DNA of 64,000 nt from Mesostigma viride (taxonomy: Eukaryota; Streptophyta; Mesostigmatophyceae; Mesostigmatales; Mesostigmataceae): assembly GCA_009746045.1 (NCBI GenBank), contig RPFO01000213.1, positions 2,539,834 to 2,603,833 on the forward strand, written 5' to 3'. This document shows, in pieces, positions 47,170-58,179 of this stretch. The translations under genes and the position numbers were made by a program. Each line of letters begins with the position of its first letter. Position 1 is the first letter of the stretch. The notes under the pieces are model-generated. The model saw only the letters and a program-made list of their open reading frames with translations. It did not search any database and was not told the origin of the DNA.

Positions 47170-49067
47170 CACACACACACACACAGATACAGACACACAC
47201 ACGCAAGGCAACAAAGGGTCATTCTTCGCTCTCAACTAACTTAAGGTGCAAAGAACCTACCATCACCTGCCTGCCCACAAACAGCATCGCATCGTGGGCC
47301 AGCAGCGTGGGTCAAAAAAGGATTCAACCGGTCAGCCTCCCCTTGGAAACTACACACACATGCCAGCACGTATGCAGGTCAGGTGGTCACACAAGTCGCA
47401 CACTGCTCTTCTTGATTATATATCCTTCACCCTGCCCCTTTATATCTATATCCCTTCATATCTATATACCCTCCGCCCTGCCCTTCATGCCCTGCCCTTC
47501 ATGGATCCTATACCGCGACTACCATGCGCTTGACCAGCCCAGCGCACCGTCGCATCCCATGATCATGACCAAAACTGCCCACCATGGACCACAGCTGCAT
47601 GAGATGCCATGTGGAAGACCCAATCGGCCGAATGGGGGCACCGCGCGTGACCCAATAGACCCAACAAGCAGAATGGGGGCACCGCCCGTAACCCTGTACA
47701 ATAAAGCCGTCGCGACAGTTATGGCCAGAAACGCACACGCGCACCAACCGCTGCACCCTGGACCCAACGGGTGTGCTCCTGAGTCCTGAGGCACGATGAA
47801 GCAGTCATTAAATTCATAGCAGTAATTTAGTCAGTAGCACCTTATCTAGTTGATAAAGTAAACATATCGAACATTGAATATTGGTGCCCGCCACAGTGCA
47901 AGCCATGGCATCCTGTTGAGTACCTGCTGGCCCTACCACGAGGCACCGCTACCTACCTCTTCGCAGGGCAACCCCGCTGGCCCTGCCCCAACTCCACCTC
48001 TCTGCTGGCATGACTTACCTGTACACCTGCCAGGTGCCTTCCTTGAGCTTCTCGGGCAAGATGACAGCATAGCCGCTCTCTGTGGCAGCGCGACAACGCA
48101 GGAGCAGGCGACACATCGCAGCAGCAGGCAGCGAAAGGCCACAAATGGCAGCAGGGATATGAGGAGGCAGGTGGGTTGGGAAAAGGGCGGGGGGGAAAGG
48201 AGGGGTGGGGGGTGGAGGAGTGTGTGTGGGGTAAATTAAGGAAGTGCCGAAGGTCTAAAAGGGAGGGAAGGGGGCACAGGGAATGGCCATTCATCATGGA
48301 ACACCTGAAGCAAAAACATCCTACTGCGACTAATTGCCGACACTGATGCAACCACGCTTCAGGACCAAGCAGGGGTAGCCAGTACTAACGAGGGACAAAA
48401 TTGAGCCTTGTGCGATGTGTAATTGCGCCGAGTATCAACCATCTTTGTCCCTGCCCGCTCCTCCGGGCATGTGTCGCAACCGCACGGCATTGCAAGCCTG
48501 CTCTCAGCAGAAAGGGGAAGAGCTGTCAACAGAACCACGGCAGATGACACCAACGTACTTATCCACAGATACTCCCCCCCCCCCCCCCCCCCCCCCTCCC
48601 CCCCCTCCCCCCCCTCCCCCCCCCCCCCTCCCCCCCCCCCCCCCTCCCCCCCTCCCCCCTCCCCCCCCCTCCCCCCCCTCCCCCCTCCCCCCCCCTCCCC
48701 CCCCTCCCCCCCCCCCCCCCTCCCCCCCTCCCCCCCTCCCCCCCCTCCCCCCCCCCCCCCCCCTCCCCCCCCCGGCAGCCCCAGGCCTTGCTGCCCCGAC
48801 ATGGTCGGCAAGTCAAGACCAAGTCGCGCATTCCACAGCTAGCAAACCCCCATTTGCGTAGCGAGACGACCGCTGCACAAACCCTCCTCCCTCCCCCGCC
48901 CCATCCCCACCCCTGTCAAAAGATAGAGACGCGCACACCATCCCCGGGCAAGTCCCTGCACACAGCCCGGCATCCTGGTGCCACCGCAAGGCATCACGGT
49001 ATACCACAGTCAGCTGCGTCAGCATGCGCATGGTACCTTGGAAGAAGTGCTCGGCCGTGTTTGCCAT
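31734..49067 (-). CDS. LACS: Long-chain acyl-CoA synthetase (LACS/ACSL), 19 exons
   Basis: It activates free fatty acids to acyl-CoA through an acyl-adenylate. Exons on the minus strand are 49067-49037, 48079-48019, 46904-46824, 46546-46390, 45354-45249, 43828-43752, 42444-42400, 41778-41704, 40026-39674, 38587-38499, 38084-37955, 37005-36887, 36300-36177, 35981-35895, 34771-34668, 34038-33953, 33309-33220, 32528-32442 and 31829-31734. All introns are GT-AG and phases close to 665 aa, normal for the family. Key segments are [11 protein letters not shown] (P-loop, about residues 232-242), IEGYGMTES (about 409), [17 protein letters not shown] (about 491) and [20 protein letters not shown]. The N-terminus [10 protein letters not shown] has no clear signal. 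The C-terminus is GGSAL, not a canonical peroxisomal tripeptide. The start is the first ATG in phase with exon 2. Confidence 0.92.
32165..32441. repeat. Copies of exon 18 end plus splice donor in LACS intron 18
   Basis: Real exon end: 32442 onward, with the donor at 32440-32441 (minus). Degenerate copies of the exon end and donor lie at about 32168-32210, 32253-32302 and 32352-32406, at spacings of roughly 86-98 bp. All keep the GAGATGCTCACGCCCA-like core read on the minus strand. Confidence 0.8.
32981..33050. repeat. 23-bp perfect palindrome in LACS intron 17
   Basis: The arms 32993-33015 and 33017-33039 are exact reverse complements separated by one base. A further partly paired stem flanks them (CCACCTCCT at 32981-32989 with AGGAGGTGG at 33044-33052). 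The RNA of either strand would fold into a hairpin of more than 30 bp. No similar copy was seen elsewhere in the window. Confidence 0.9.
33757..33935. repeat. 60-bp tandem repeat in LACS intron 16
   Basis: About three copies of a unit containing GCATCCACTCACCCACCTAT and CTCTCTGCTGG end 20 bases from the exon 16 donor. Each carries GGGTGAGTG on the minus strand, a 5' splice-site-like sequence. Similarity to the exon end itself is weak. Confidence 0.7.
34898..35548. repeat. Two minisatellites in LACS intron 14
   Basis: About 34903-34994 is an 8-bp array (ACAGGTGA with ACATGTGA variants). From 35095 to about 35548 is an 18-bp array of GGGGCAAAAACCAAGCAA with variants GGGGCAAAAACAAGGGCAA and GCCAGG. 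All three frames are open on both strands, which creates long spurious ORFs. Confidence 0.9.
37615..37954. repeat. Copies of exon 11 end plus splice donor in LACS intron 11
   Basis: The exon 11 end (CATGAACTCAAACACCTCCTT, next to the ACTCACAT donor on the plus strand at 37951) recurs in degenerate form at about 37896-37925, 37848-37880, 37739-37772 and 37620-37640. Every copy keeps GCTCAC or CTCACATCTGCA. Confidence 0.75.
40045..40862. repeat. 810-bp (GGGGAGAA)n / (GGGGCGAA)n minisatellite
   Basis: About 20 units of GGGGCGAA (to about 40208) are followed by about 80 units of GGGGAGAA with rare variants. It ends only about 20-25 bases upstream of the exon 9 3' splice site, so on the coding strand the intron ends in a continuous pyrimidine tract. 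Confidence 0.95.
42285..42322. repeat. Possible copy of exon 7 end in LACS intron 7
   Basis: Bases AACTGGCTGCCTTTACTCGT followed by GATGACAACGC resemble the true exon 7 end and donor context AACTGGCTGACTCACGATCA (about 42385-42404). One copy only. Confidence 0.45.
43422..43751. repeat. Copies of exon 6 end plus splice donor in LACS intron 6
   Basis: The real junction CTCACCGTGTCAAGCTTGTC (43747-43766) is repeated as GTGTTGAGCTTACCGTGGGA near 43638-43657 and CTCACCATGTCGAGCTTGTC near 43424-43443. The segment between 43550 and 43740 is itself a tandem duplication (TTGACAGATGGGTCATGCCT against TTGACAGATGTGTCATGGCT). Confidence 0.75.
44437..45045. repeat. Composite (GATA)/(GGTG)/(GATA)/(AAATCAGAA) array in LACS intron 5
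   Basis: (GATA)n runs 44437-44525, (GGGT)n 44526-44760, then GGAT and (GATA)n to 44889 with a short GGTA patch, then a 9-bp AAATCAGAA array to about 45045. All lie in one intron. The protein-like repeats in this region are products of the array. Confidence 0.95.
46096..46389. repeat. 47-bp tandem array of exon 4 end plus splice donor in LACS intron 4
   Basis: Copies of CCCCTCACCGGCTTGAGGCC lie at about 46150, 46197, 46244, 46291 and 46338 at a 47-bp period. They end in the functional junction CCCCTCACCGGCTTGAGACC at 46384-46403. Each copy holds eight or more exon bases and the GGTGAGG donor on the minus strand. A partial copy lies near 46085. Confidence 0.9.
47139..47205. repeat. (CA)n microsatellite in LACS intron 2
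   Basis: CA repeat with a few interruptions, inside intron 2 (46905-48018). A 14-17-base G run lies about 60 bases before it. Confidence 0.9.
48572..48774. repeat. Poly(C/T) low-complexity tract in LACS intron 1
   Basis: About 200 bp of CCCCCCT-type sequence, so G-rich on the coding strand with dozens of G runs. It could form G-quadruplexes in the pre-mRNA. Assembly length is doubtful in such tracts. Confidence 0.9.
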
Positions 49068-51277
49068 GGAGATGGCCGGTGCGCCGCCACAGCAGGCTGC
49101 GGGAACATTCCAGGAAAGAAAATATTCCAAGGCAAAAAAAATGTTCCAGGAAACTCTACGTTTCAACATATCAGGAGAAGCGTTCAGGATGAGGTTGAAA
49201 GACGTGGGAGGGGGGGGGATCAACAAGCCTGATCCTTTGTGGCATGCACCACCAACAAAGAGGTCGCGCGTACATGGGTCGCACTGTATCAAATTGGGCA
49301 AAAAACTGCCATTGCAAAAGAAATCCACAGAAGCAGAGCCACATACACACGACCACAGAAAACTGGTCACCCGAGCACAGCTGCCCTGAGAAATAGGGAC
49401 AGCTGTTTCTTTGAGTTGGAAAGACGTCAGCAATGCGCAACTTTTCGCATTATTGACGTTTCGCCCCTGTAACGACAGGGAATGAAGTGCGGGAGGGATT
49501 GGATCGGTGACATTAGTAGAACTCCGCCCTCTTTGCCTTCCACCGCAGGCGCCCTCAACATCCAGAATTCTAGAGAGGGGCCACAAAAAAGTGTACTTTT
49601 TTAATCTACGAGATTAAGCACATACGACCGATGTATCATACACCAGGGGACCTAAATTTCAAATTAATATATAAGTTTTCCTTTTTTCTTCACGTGCTAC
49701 TTGAATTTGCTACATCCGAGATCAGGATATCTAAATTTATTTAGTCGCGGCTACCGTCTAGCGAATTCGGCTGTTGTCGATTTTCCCAAGAATACTTTAC
49801 ACGTTGTAACTACCCAACGAGGACAGACGCATGTATATTAGCAGAATTCACGGGAAGCGACAGGCAGCCCATGATCTAGACGTACATGAACCGGCCTCAG
49901 ACGTTACATGACCGGAAACAACAGATAGACGCCGTGCCGCCGACGCATGATTGTCGTGGGGAGTCGAACGGATTTCGTAACCACGTTTGTCGGAAACGAA
50001 ATCAGTTGTCATCCTTGCTGATCACTATGTTGTGCGCCACCAAGTGACCGCGCGTGCAGCCAGGGGACTACAGTGCAGAAACTGCTCGTAGGGGACTTGC
50101 TCTTCCCGTCAAGATCGGAAGACTTGTAAGAGAACGAGGGCCCTCATGCGCAGATTTTCAACCTAACATATCCCTCGTAGACTCGGCGAAAATCGCCATC
50201 CCCTCCAATTCATGACCCCGCTTGCGCAGATATTGTTGTGAGTTTTTACAACACAGCAAGTTTACAACACGGCCCCGAAGCAGTCAAACGTCACCAAGCA
50301 GGCCAAACTGCTTGCAATCTGACGTGGACGCGGTGTCCCAGGCTTTAGTGACCAGAGAAACGGTACTAATTTACAGTCCGAAGCTCCAGGCATGGTGTCA
50401 AATTCCCGCGCCCCGGGCGTGACGCGGCGCAGTTTGTATACCTGCTTTCTAAACTCCAAGTAGGGGCTTATGGAAGAAGGACATTCCCGCCGCACAGGTT
50501 CTTGCCGTTAACAACAACGACTGAGTATGCAGTACCATAGTATATGTGTACTTACCTGGTACTTCCTATTAAACCATCAGTCGTAGCCTCGTAGGTCACA
50601 TAACGCGCCCTATGTTAGCCCCTTCACCTGTCAGTCTGGCTGTCACCTTCACACCCGTGTGTGACCACCTCATTTAGGATTCGCTGATACTCATTTCCCT
50701 TTTCACCTCTCTGGTCTATAATTGGATAATAAATATACCCATGTCCCCGAAAATCATCAGTCTTAGAAAATGTTGCATTAGGCTATATCTGCCGTACCCG
50801 ACAGTCCTGTGTCCACTTGGCACATTCGAAACTAGGTCGTCCTGCAGACTGCTGAAGTCTGCGCGCGAAGCTCAAAGTACAGGCAGTGTAGGAACAGGCA
50901 ACCAGCAATCTTGGCGGGATGCTTCTCTTCGAGGCCGGGGGAAATCGTGCACAAATATCATGTCCGGCGAAACGACTGATCACTGTGATCTACAACAGCT
51001 TGGTTTCTGCAATAGCTTGGTTTTTGCCATGGGGTATTGGCTTTATAAGAAATTGTTTTCTGGACATTAAGGCAACTCGTTTCAGTGTGGAGAGCTGTAC
51101 TTGTGGTCGTTGATACGGACAGAGCCAGCTTCCATGCAACAATTTATGATTGCCCTTGAGCTGGTTTACAATGGGCCAACTTATTGCTTTCCTCGATCCT
51201 AGCTTGGTTGAAAGATCGACTGCCACGCTGCACTCTTTCCACCGGTGAGCAAAGTTTTCCGCCAAGTTAGGGGGTAA
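49068..51277. other. Divergent intergenic region between LACS and coiled-coil gene
   Basis: It holds the 5' flanks of two divergently transcribed genes. No repeat or gene with recognisable content is seen. An ORF on the minus strand reaching into LACS exon 1 is a shadow of the 5' UTR and intron. Confidence 0.4.
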
Positions 51278-53850
51278 ATGCCGGTCATTATGTTGCACCG
51301 ATCGTCGTTTCAGGTCGCGCTGTCCCCGCGAGGGCAAGCGCGTTCTATTCCTTCCGGAATTTATCGGGAGCTGTCAATATCCTCCAGAACTGTTGTCGCG
51401 CCACGTAAAATGCGGCGATCGCGTAACCCACTGGCACGATTAATTGTGACTGCCGGCGCGAAAAGTTCGCAGAGTAACGATCAGGCAACTACGAAGGCAG
51501 CGCCAGGTGAATCCGCTGGTGGCAAGGGTGGCCAAAGCGACAAGGCAACGAAATCCGCACAAGTTGCATTCGGCACCGTCAAGGGTGGGCAAACCAGTCA
51601 GGCCACGAAAACGGCGTCAGCTGCTCCGGCTGGTGTCAAGGGCGGGCATAAAGATCAGGCAACGAAGCCAGCGCCAGCTGCGCCGTCGGCTGCCAAGGGT
51701 GGCCAAACGGGTCAGCCAGCCAAGTCATCGCCAGCAGCACCCACGAAATCAGCACCGGCCGCTGCAGAGTCCTCAACAAATGCCGCCAAGAAGCAGGCAA
51801 CGGCCGCTGCCAAGTCAGCAAAGGCATCGCCGTCAGCAACCCAACCCGCGGCAGCAGCACCCACAAAGAAAAAGGGTGCCAAGCAAGCGGTGGCGACAAA
51901 AGGCACCAACGCTAAGGCAAGGGCAACCAGCCAAGGCATTGCAGACAAGCCAACCGTGGCAGCACCTGCAGCAGCGGCAAACAACGCGTGGACACCCACA
52001 AACCTATCCCTGCGCCAGGTGGCCTTGCTGTCCCGTGACATTGCCTCGCAGGGTTTGAGTGCCGCACGGGACAAAGCGCGGGTCCTACCGTATCACACTA
52101 AGGCTGCGGTGAAGGCGGTGCCCGTGACGGTGGCCAGTGTCATGTCCCGGGCGCCGCCGGCCGTCGCCCCCTTCCTCCCTGGGGCCACCCTGCTGATGCT
52201 CCTGGCTGCGTTCGGGCTCGCCCTGAACACGGCGCGCAAGGCGTTTGGCTGGGGACGGGTGAACAACCGGGGTGCACCCGCCGCACCAAAAAAAGCGGGG
52301 CGGCGGACCATGGCGGATGTACTGGGTGCGGGGCCTCCCAAACCCCCCGCCATGACAACACCAAGCAACAGCAAGGCCTACGGCGCGGGCTACGCGAGCA
52401 ATAACAGTAGTTCTGCCCGCGCATCGCCCAGCGGGATGGCCGCGTGGTCCCCCAACACCTGGGCAGGGTACCTAGGGGAGCTGCACCGCCGCATCCGTTA
52501 CGCAAGCGACAGCGCGTCCTACCTGGCCAATGTCGCGGCCACCCTGCTGGGGGGGCCCAGGGTTGCGGTGACCGGCGAGGCCGCGGCGCCTCGGGCGGTG
52601 CCGGCGGGGGCCTCGGCCGTCGTCGTCGAGCCGAGGGGGCCCGCCGTCTTTGACGCGTCCCTCGTGCCGCCGGGCGCGACGAAGGCCGTGGTGCTCTCTG
52701 TCCGGGACATGTCAGGGATCACGGTCACCGGGGCGTTCCCTCGACTACGGCAGGATGGCGTTGGAAGGCGCGACGATGCCGCGGGGGCTGGGAGAGGAGT
52801 GACGGGTGATGGCGGAGTGGAGACCGCGGAGGCACTGGGGCCAGGTCATGGGCGGGCCGGGTCCAGCATGGGTTTGGAGAATTTGTGCCTGAGCGTGGAG
52901 GCGGAGCTGGAGACCCTGCGCCAGAAGCTGGTGTCCCTGGAGGAGATGATAACAGCGACGCGGCAGCAGCAGAAGGAGCCTGGTGGCGGCAAGGTGACGG
53001 TTGGGGGTGGGGGCAGCAAGGCGACGACTGCGGGTGGCGGCGCCAAGGATAAGCAGGCCACAGCACCAGACATCAAGGCCATGGAGGACAAGATTGTGAG
53101 TGGCGTGCATGGATTGTCTGGCTAGGTTGTGGATGGTCTGCTGGTTGGTTGTGGATGGTGTGCTGGTTGGTTGTGGGTGGTCTGCTGGTTGGTTGTGGAT
53201 GGTGTGCTGGTTGTTCAAAGTAGATCACACATCAAATGTGGCCATCATGCTGGCAACTCACATGTCCTCATGGGAAAGGCATGTCTTCACTATTACGGTA
53301 TGCTTTGTGCTCGCCTTGTGGTTGTATGCCTTGATCGCATCTCTGCTAGATATCTTCAACTCGTTACTGAGAACGTAGAATGATTTGTTTCCGTGGTTTC
53401 AGAAACTTTTTGTGGTTTCAGGCACCATGCGCTGGTGCGTAGGTGTGTACTAGTACTTAGAATTCGGTCAGCAAATTGTGTAGGTTTGCTCGTACCAAAT
53501 GCTTGTTACAAGCGCATGACCCATCATCAAAGGCGACCAGCTGGTGGCTAAATGCCAGGCATCACAGGGCATCATGTGCCTGAAGTGCTTAGAAAAAAAA
53601 TGTTGAACTTTGATTATCATGCGTTTTTGCATCCTTCGTCCGTTTGCTCCTTTATTGCGCCCAGGCAAGCCTGACCACACGCTCACAACAGCTGGAACTC
53701 TTGCTCGAGGGATCCAGGGCGGAGGCTGTGCGTGCCAGGGTGCAGCTTGCCAGTTCCGAGATAAAGGAAAGGAATGCGTTGGCAGAGGTGGAGGTCCTGC
53801 GGGAAGAAATGGAACGGCTAAAGCGGCAGTCTGGCTTCGGGCGGGCATGA
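51278..53850 (+). CDS. Ala/Lys-rich membrane-anchored coiled-coil protein, putative plastid
   Basis: Function not recognised. There are two exons, 51278-53095 and 53665-53850, with a GT-AG intron in phase 0; the product is 667 aa. Residues 1-60 are basic and Ser/Arg-rich with no acidic residues early on, resembling a transit peptide. Residues about 80-170 are imperfect repeats of a 20-aa unit built on KGGQ and ATK. A hydrophobic segment at about 298-320 (FLPGATLLMLLAAFGLALNT) is a likely transmembrane helix. Two coiled-coil stretches follow, near 530-565 (LSVEAELETLRQKLVSLEEM) and through exon 2 (IKERNALAEVEVLREEMERL). The layout resembles plastid envelope or thylakoid coiled-coil proteins in general, but no family can be claimed. 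The first ATG was taken as the start. Confidence 0.7.
53104..53215. repeat. 23-bp tandem repeat directly after a splice donor
   Basis: Four to five copies of a unit containing GGTTGTGGATGGTGTGCTG follow the donor at 53096. The junction itself reads GATTGTGAGTGGCGTGCATG, which is similar to the unit, so the array may have grown from the exon/donor sequence. Confidence 0.65.
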
Positions 53851-55222
53851 GGCGGGTCTGGGGATTCCCAAAGGACTCGACTTTGTATCTGAGGCGTTCG
53901 GCTTCAAGACTTTTATGAAACTTTGTGGATTGGGTAGCTGTGCATTACCCAAAAGGTCCATCCCTGTCTGTACCGCATACTTACAACTAGATTACTCACT
54001 TTTCAACACGCTTCGTAGATATTGGAGGTAGTTACACCCAGGATAGAGAAAGGAAGACAAGTTTGCTTGACTTGCGTTTTCATGACTTGGGAGGCAAATA
54101 TTCTGAAGATCTAGATTCACTTTATCCTAGACCCTGCAAGCAAACTATTTTGTCCAACGCTATATCATCCACGTTGAATATTCAATTAAATGCATGAAAG
54201 TATTAGCTAATCGATTATTGTATACTTCGTGAATGTTACGATTAAGATCGTCAATGTTACTACCTAATATAATTTTAGTCTGCATGGTATAGTATACTGG
54301 TATTACTAGCTCCGAGCTACCTAGTCATTAATTAAAATTAAACAGCGCTACGTGAGCATAAGTCCTCAGTACAGTCGAGTGGGAGGGGATGGATGGAGCT
54401 AGCTATCTAAGACCTAGTTATAGGTACGCACGTTGTGGGCACCACGTGGCCCGAATCACTGTTAAGGGGACTCGCACGTCCAAAAGCCTGAAAAACTGAC
54501 TTTAATGAGTATCAGTTCCAATGCACTTGGGAACCATCTACTAGTGATGATTGAGTACCATAAATATGATGTTGGGACATTCATGCCACCACTTGTTGGG
54601 GGTACTACCCCCAGCCACGCACCGGCGGTGGCGAGCTAAAAATAGAAAAAGACGCTATTTATGAGATATTTTGCCCAAGACAAACCACTTATCCAAATGA
54701 CCTGCCCATACATTCCTGCAAAGTTCCCCCACTTCTAAGAAATCTGGGCTGTTCACATGGTCAAAATAATCACATTTGTTTGAGTTATTAATCTCCCCGC
54801 AAAATGGGTACTTTTTTGAGCAAAAAAAAATATCAAATCATCAACACATCGAATGGGGTCATCCATACATGCGAAATTCCACTGAGTGGGGGGAAACACA
54901 ACCCCAAAGTTTGAGCGCATTCTGACAAGCGTAGCTCAAGTTATTGATTTTCCTGTGATGCCACCTGGGTAGACGCTGAAAGAGAATTGAGCTAGTGCTG
55001 AGCCAAAATGACATCTGTTTGGCTACCCTAGACACCCCAAAACATGCCCACTTTGATCACGGAGTGTGAGGAGGATGTCCGGATCGAGCGTCATACGCCC
55101 CACCCCTCCATCGGCACATGCAGCCAGCCTTGTGAGTCCGTACCCGTAACAAGGCTGGCCGGTAGGACGACACGCCTGAGCAGCATATGTAATGCCTATC
55201 TCAGGCTAATAATGTGTGGTTT
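53851..55222. other. Intergenic, no gene seen
   Basis: AT-rich sequence downstream of the coiled-coil gene. No ORF of substance and no repeat recognised. Confidence 0.4.
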
Positions 55223-55460
55223 TCATGTGCCAACAACCAAGTTGTTCCACCCAACGACTTCCAAAATCCCTCTTCCAAAATGCCCAACAAGTCGGACACG
55301 TAGAGGACCACACACGCAGTATGTAAAGAGACAATAAGCTGACTTTTTATCCAGCCAACCTGTGGCTAGCTGCCGTGCTCTGGTTAGCATGACAAAGGCT
55401 ATCATTTACTCAGTGGGAAAGGTGAAGAGACCACTGGAACAACCTACCTGACGCATGTGC

Positions 55461-55968
55461 CACCAAAGCATTGTCGGTGTCCCGCAAAATGCACACTGCC
55501 TCCTTTAGTCTAACAAGCACGAGCCACTTTCTTTAGGAGACAGGTGCCAGCTCGTCAGTGTCTGGGGAAAATGATGCCGCTGCTTAGGAAGACCCGGCCG
55601 CGTGAATTTCCTCGAACACAACTGTCTATAAAGCAAAAGAAATTTCAGAGAAGCATGGAAATAAAAGCACTTACACCTTCCCGACAGGTTGTGGGCCACG
55701 CGCTGCAGCAAGCCAGCCACGTCACAGACGAACTTGCTAAAAGACATCCACGAATCCAGCGATGCAGCGCCAGGACCCGCAACTTCCTGGCTGCATCTGG
55801 CCGGAAAGAAGGCAAAAAGCTTACGCTCAACGAGCTAAGAAAGCAGGAAAACGCTAGCTTAAGGGGACGTGGCGCGCCGAATATTTTCCGCGCCAAAAAG
55901 TTCGCGGTACCGTCCGTACGGTGTATATTTGTGTGCCCGGACCGCTCAACACTCGCGGAGGTGGCCAT
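55461..55968 (-). other. Candidate exons of an unidentified small gene
   Basis: On the minus strand, a segment starting after a CCAG near 55804 reads LDSWMSFSKFVCDVAGLLQR and ends in a good donor (GGAAG/GTGTAAG) at about 55691. A second segment, after TTGTTAG near 55516, reads LKEAVCILRDTDNALVAHAS and ends at a CAG/GTAGGT donor near 55454. Both are amphipathic and have natural codon use. I could not join them in phase or find the intervening exon, and no family is recognised. An upstream ATG at 55968 opens a frame that may be the first exon. Confidence 0.25.
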
Positions 55969-58179
55969 GGCGGCATGCCTTTATGCAATATTAATCGATA
56001 TGGCACGTAAACAGCTAGAAAAAATGCTTGAATTTCGCAGAAGATTAGTTGATGACCTCTTTTCATGGCGGAAAGTTTACGGTTTGCAATATCGCTAATT
56101 TCTCGAACGGCTACGGGCGCGGGGGTCCAGGATATAATTTCTCTTGCGGATCATGAAATTTAATGCAGGTTTACGGCAGCTATTGTGAGGCAACGTAGGC
56201 TCTAAAGAGCGATTATGAAGCTAACTTAATGGTGTTGTCGAGTTTGTGCCGAAGCTTCCCGGTTTCTTTTACATTTCCGGCATTCAAGGTGAGAACCTAC
56301 GCAGGCCTGCGCATGTCGCCTTCGACGTATTCACGGAAGGCGCACCTTCCTTGTTCGCCTGATCAATGGATGATGTCTTTTATTGTTCGAGCTTGCGTGC
56401 CAGTTTATGCATGAAACATTTCCACGCAGGCAGGTGCATTAACGTCGGCCTTTCGCCTTTTTTTCGGGCAGTTTCCCTGCAGGAAGCGCTCCATTTCTTT
56501 CGGTTGCATCGTCAGATTCCTAGCAATTTCGTACAATTTCGTGTAGTTTGTGGCTGGCATGCTAAATGCGCCGAGGTCAAGTTGTTGGTAATGTGTTGAC
56601 ATTTGTTTTCCATAATCCTTTGGACATGAGCTTGCTCAGACGCTTTGTTATGTGCCGGATCTGACACGCCTGTTTTAGTAACGACATCCGGCATGTGCCT
56701 AGAGGCTAACAAGCTGGCATCAGCTTCTTAGCAAATTGCCATATTGGAAAGGAAGGTGAGAGTGGTTCTTTTGCTGGCCATACTGCATGAGTGTCATTGC
56801 ATTAGATAGGTGTTTCCATTGCTTTCCTTGAGCTATAACCATTAAGACTTCCCTGCGTCTCTAGGTTCTAATCGGTGCAGCAGATCCTGTCAGCGGCCAG
56901 GCGGTGACAGTGCGTATGCTACCTGTTGTTCGGAAGCAAACGTCCATATATTTGCGCGTGGATAAACTTGTTACGTTATTCTTGACATGTTTTATTAGCG
57001 ATGACGGCCAGGAAAGGTTCGAGGCTGTGTCCGTGAGGTGGGAGTGATGGCTCCCGCACAGCAGGTAATCTGCAGTTTCGACCTGGTACGTATTGACGTG
57101 TTAGCGTTTATACATTACAGTACCAAGTCGTCCTATCGTTTATAAACTAGTTGTAGGCATGTAATCGATGGTTTTTGCTTGTCGTTTTGTTGCTTTAGTG
57201 CTTCATGTACGCGTTCGCTTGTGATGGTTGGGGAATACCACTACGTCACGCAGATCTTGGACCAGATTTGATTGCTATTAGCTGAGGCTTTGACAACGAA
57301 ACCAGTGAAGTAGCGTTTGGTATGATTGTCTATAAAACATGGTGGGCTTGATAACGGGATGCTTTTCCCTGCACAGACATAGCGAGACAAGTCATTTTCT
57401 GGCCAGCTCTAGGCATTGCTTCTTGGTTTGCTGGCCCAAGTTATCCTTCTGCTTGTGCGTCCATAGTGCATGCAAGAAACATGAATGGCCGGGGCCTGCT
57501 TGCATGGAAGCATAACCAGGTTAGTTCTTTTGTTTTTTCTATCATCGCCAATCATTGGAATTGCTTTACAGTGTGTTGGATGCATTGATAATGTAGCTCC
57601 TTGTGAACCCCTTCTACGCTTGGTTTTGGGCCTTGGCACAAGCTTTATACTTGTTGTATAGCATGCTGTTGTGATTTTTAAGCTGGAAATGTGTTTGGGA
57701 ATCCATGTGTGGCCATCTATGATGTTTTGTACCACGTTGGAATTGAATGCCCATACGGTAGTGCTAGCAAAACACGCCAAAATAACTGCACCCGTTATGA
57801 CGGTCTGAGCTATTTTGGGTTGTATGCTAGCTAGCCTGTGCAGTTCTATGGCATGTCATGTTGTGAATGCATCTATGGCATGCCTGTGATTATCTTTAAC
57901 TCCCCTCAAAGGGCCAGGGTCAGCAGATTTTGAGAAATGGTCCATATTGCATTATATATCTCTTGAACCCCATCTGCACCGTACCCCCTTGGGGGGGGTG
58001 CTATTTATAGCAGCTGTGGGGCCTAGCTGATATGTGACCAATGACATGACCCCAAAGTTATTTGATATAAAAGCATCCATGTTATTTGGCTAGATACTCT
58101 CATACTTACTAAGATACCCATACTCAGTCCGTTCTCGTGGTTCCAGTTGACACCATTGAAGGGTTAAGGACTTAAGGGG
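55969..58179. other. Intergenic, possible untranslated exons
   Basis: No convincing gene is seen. A short ORF at 56229-56288 ends with a donor-like AAG/GTGAGA, and weak exon-like patches with AG/GT borders lie at about 56870-56910 and 57020-57064. I could not connect these into a coding model. Confidence 0.25.

Noticed and set aside
48415..48861. Proline-rich ORF
   Set aside because: Low-complexity C/T tract in LACS intron 1.
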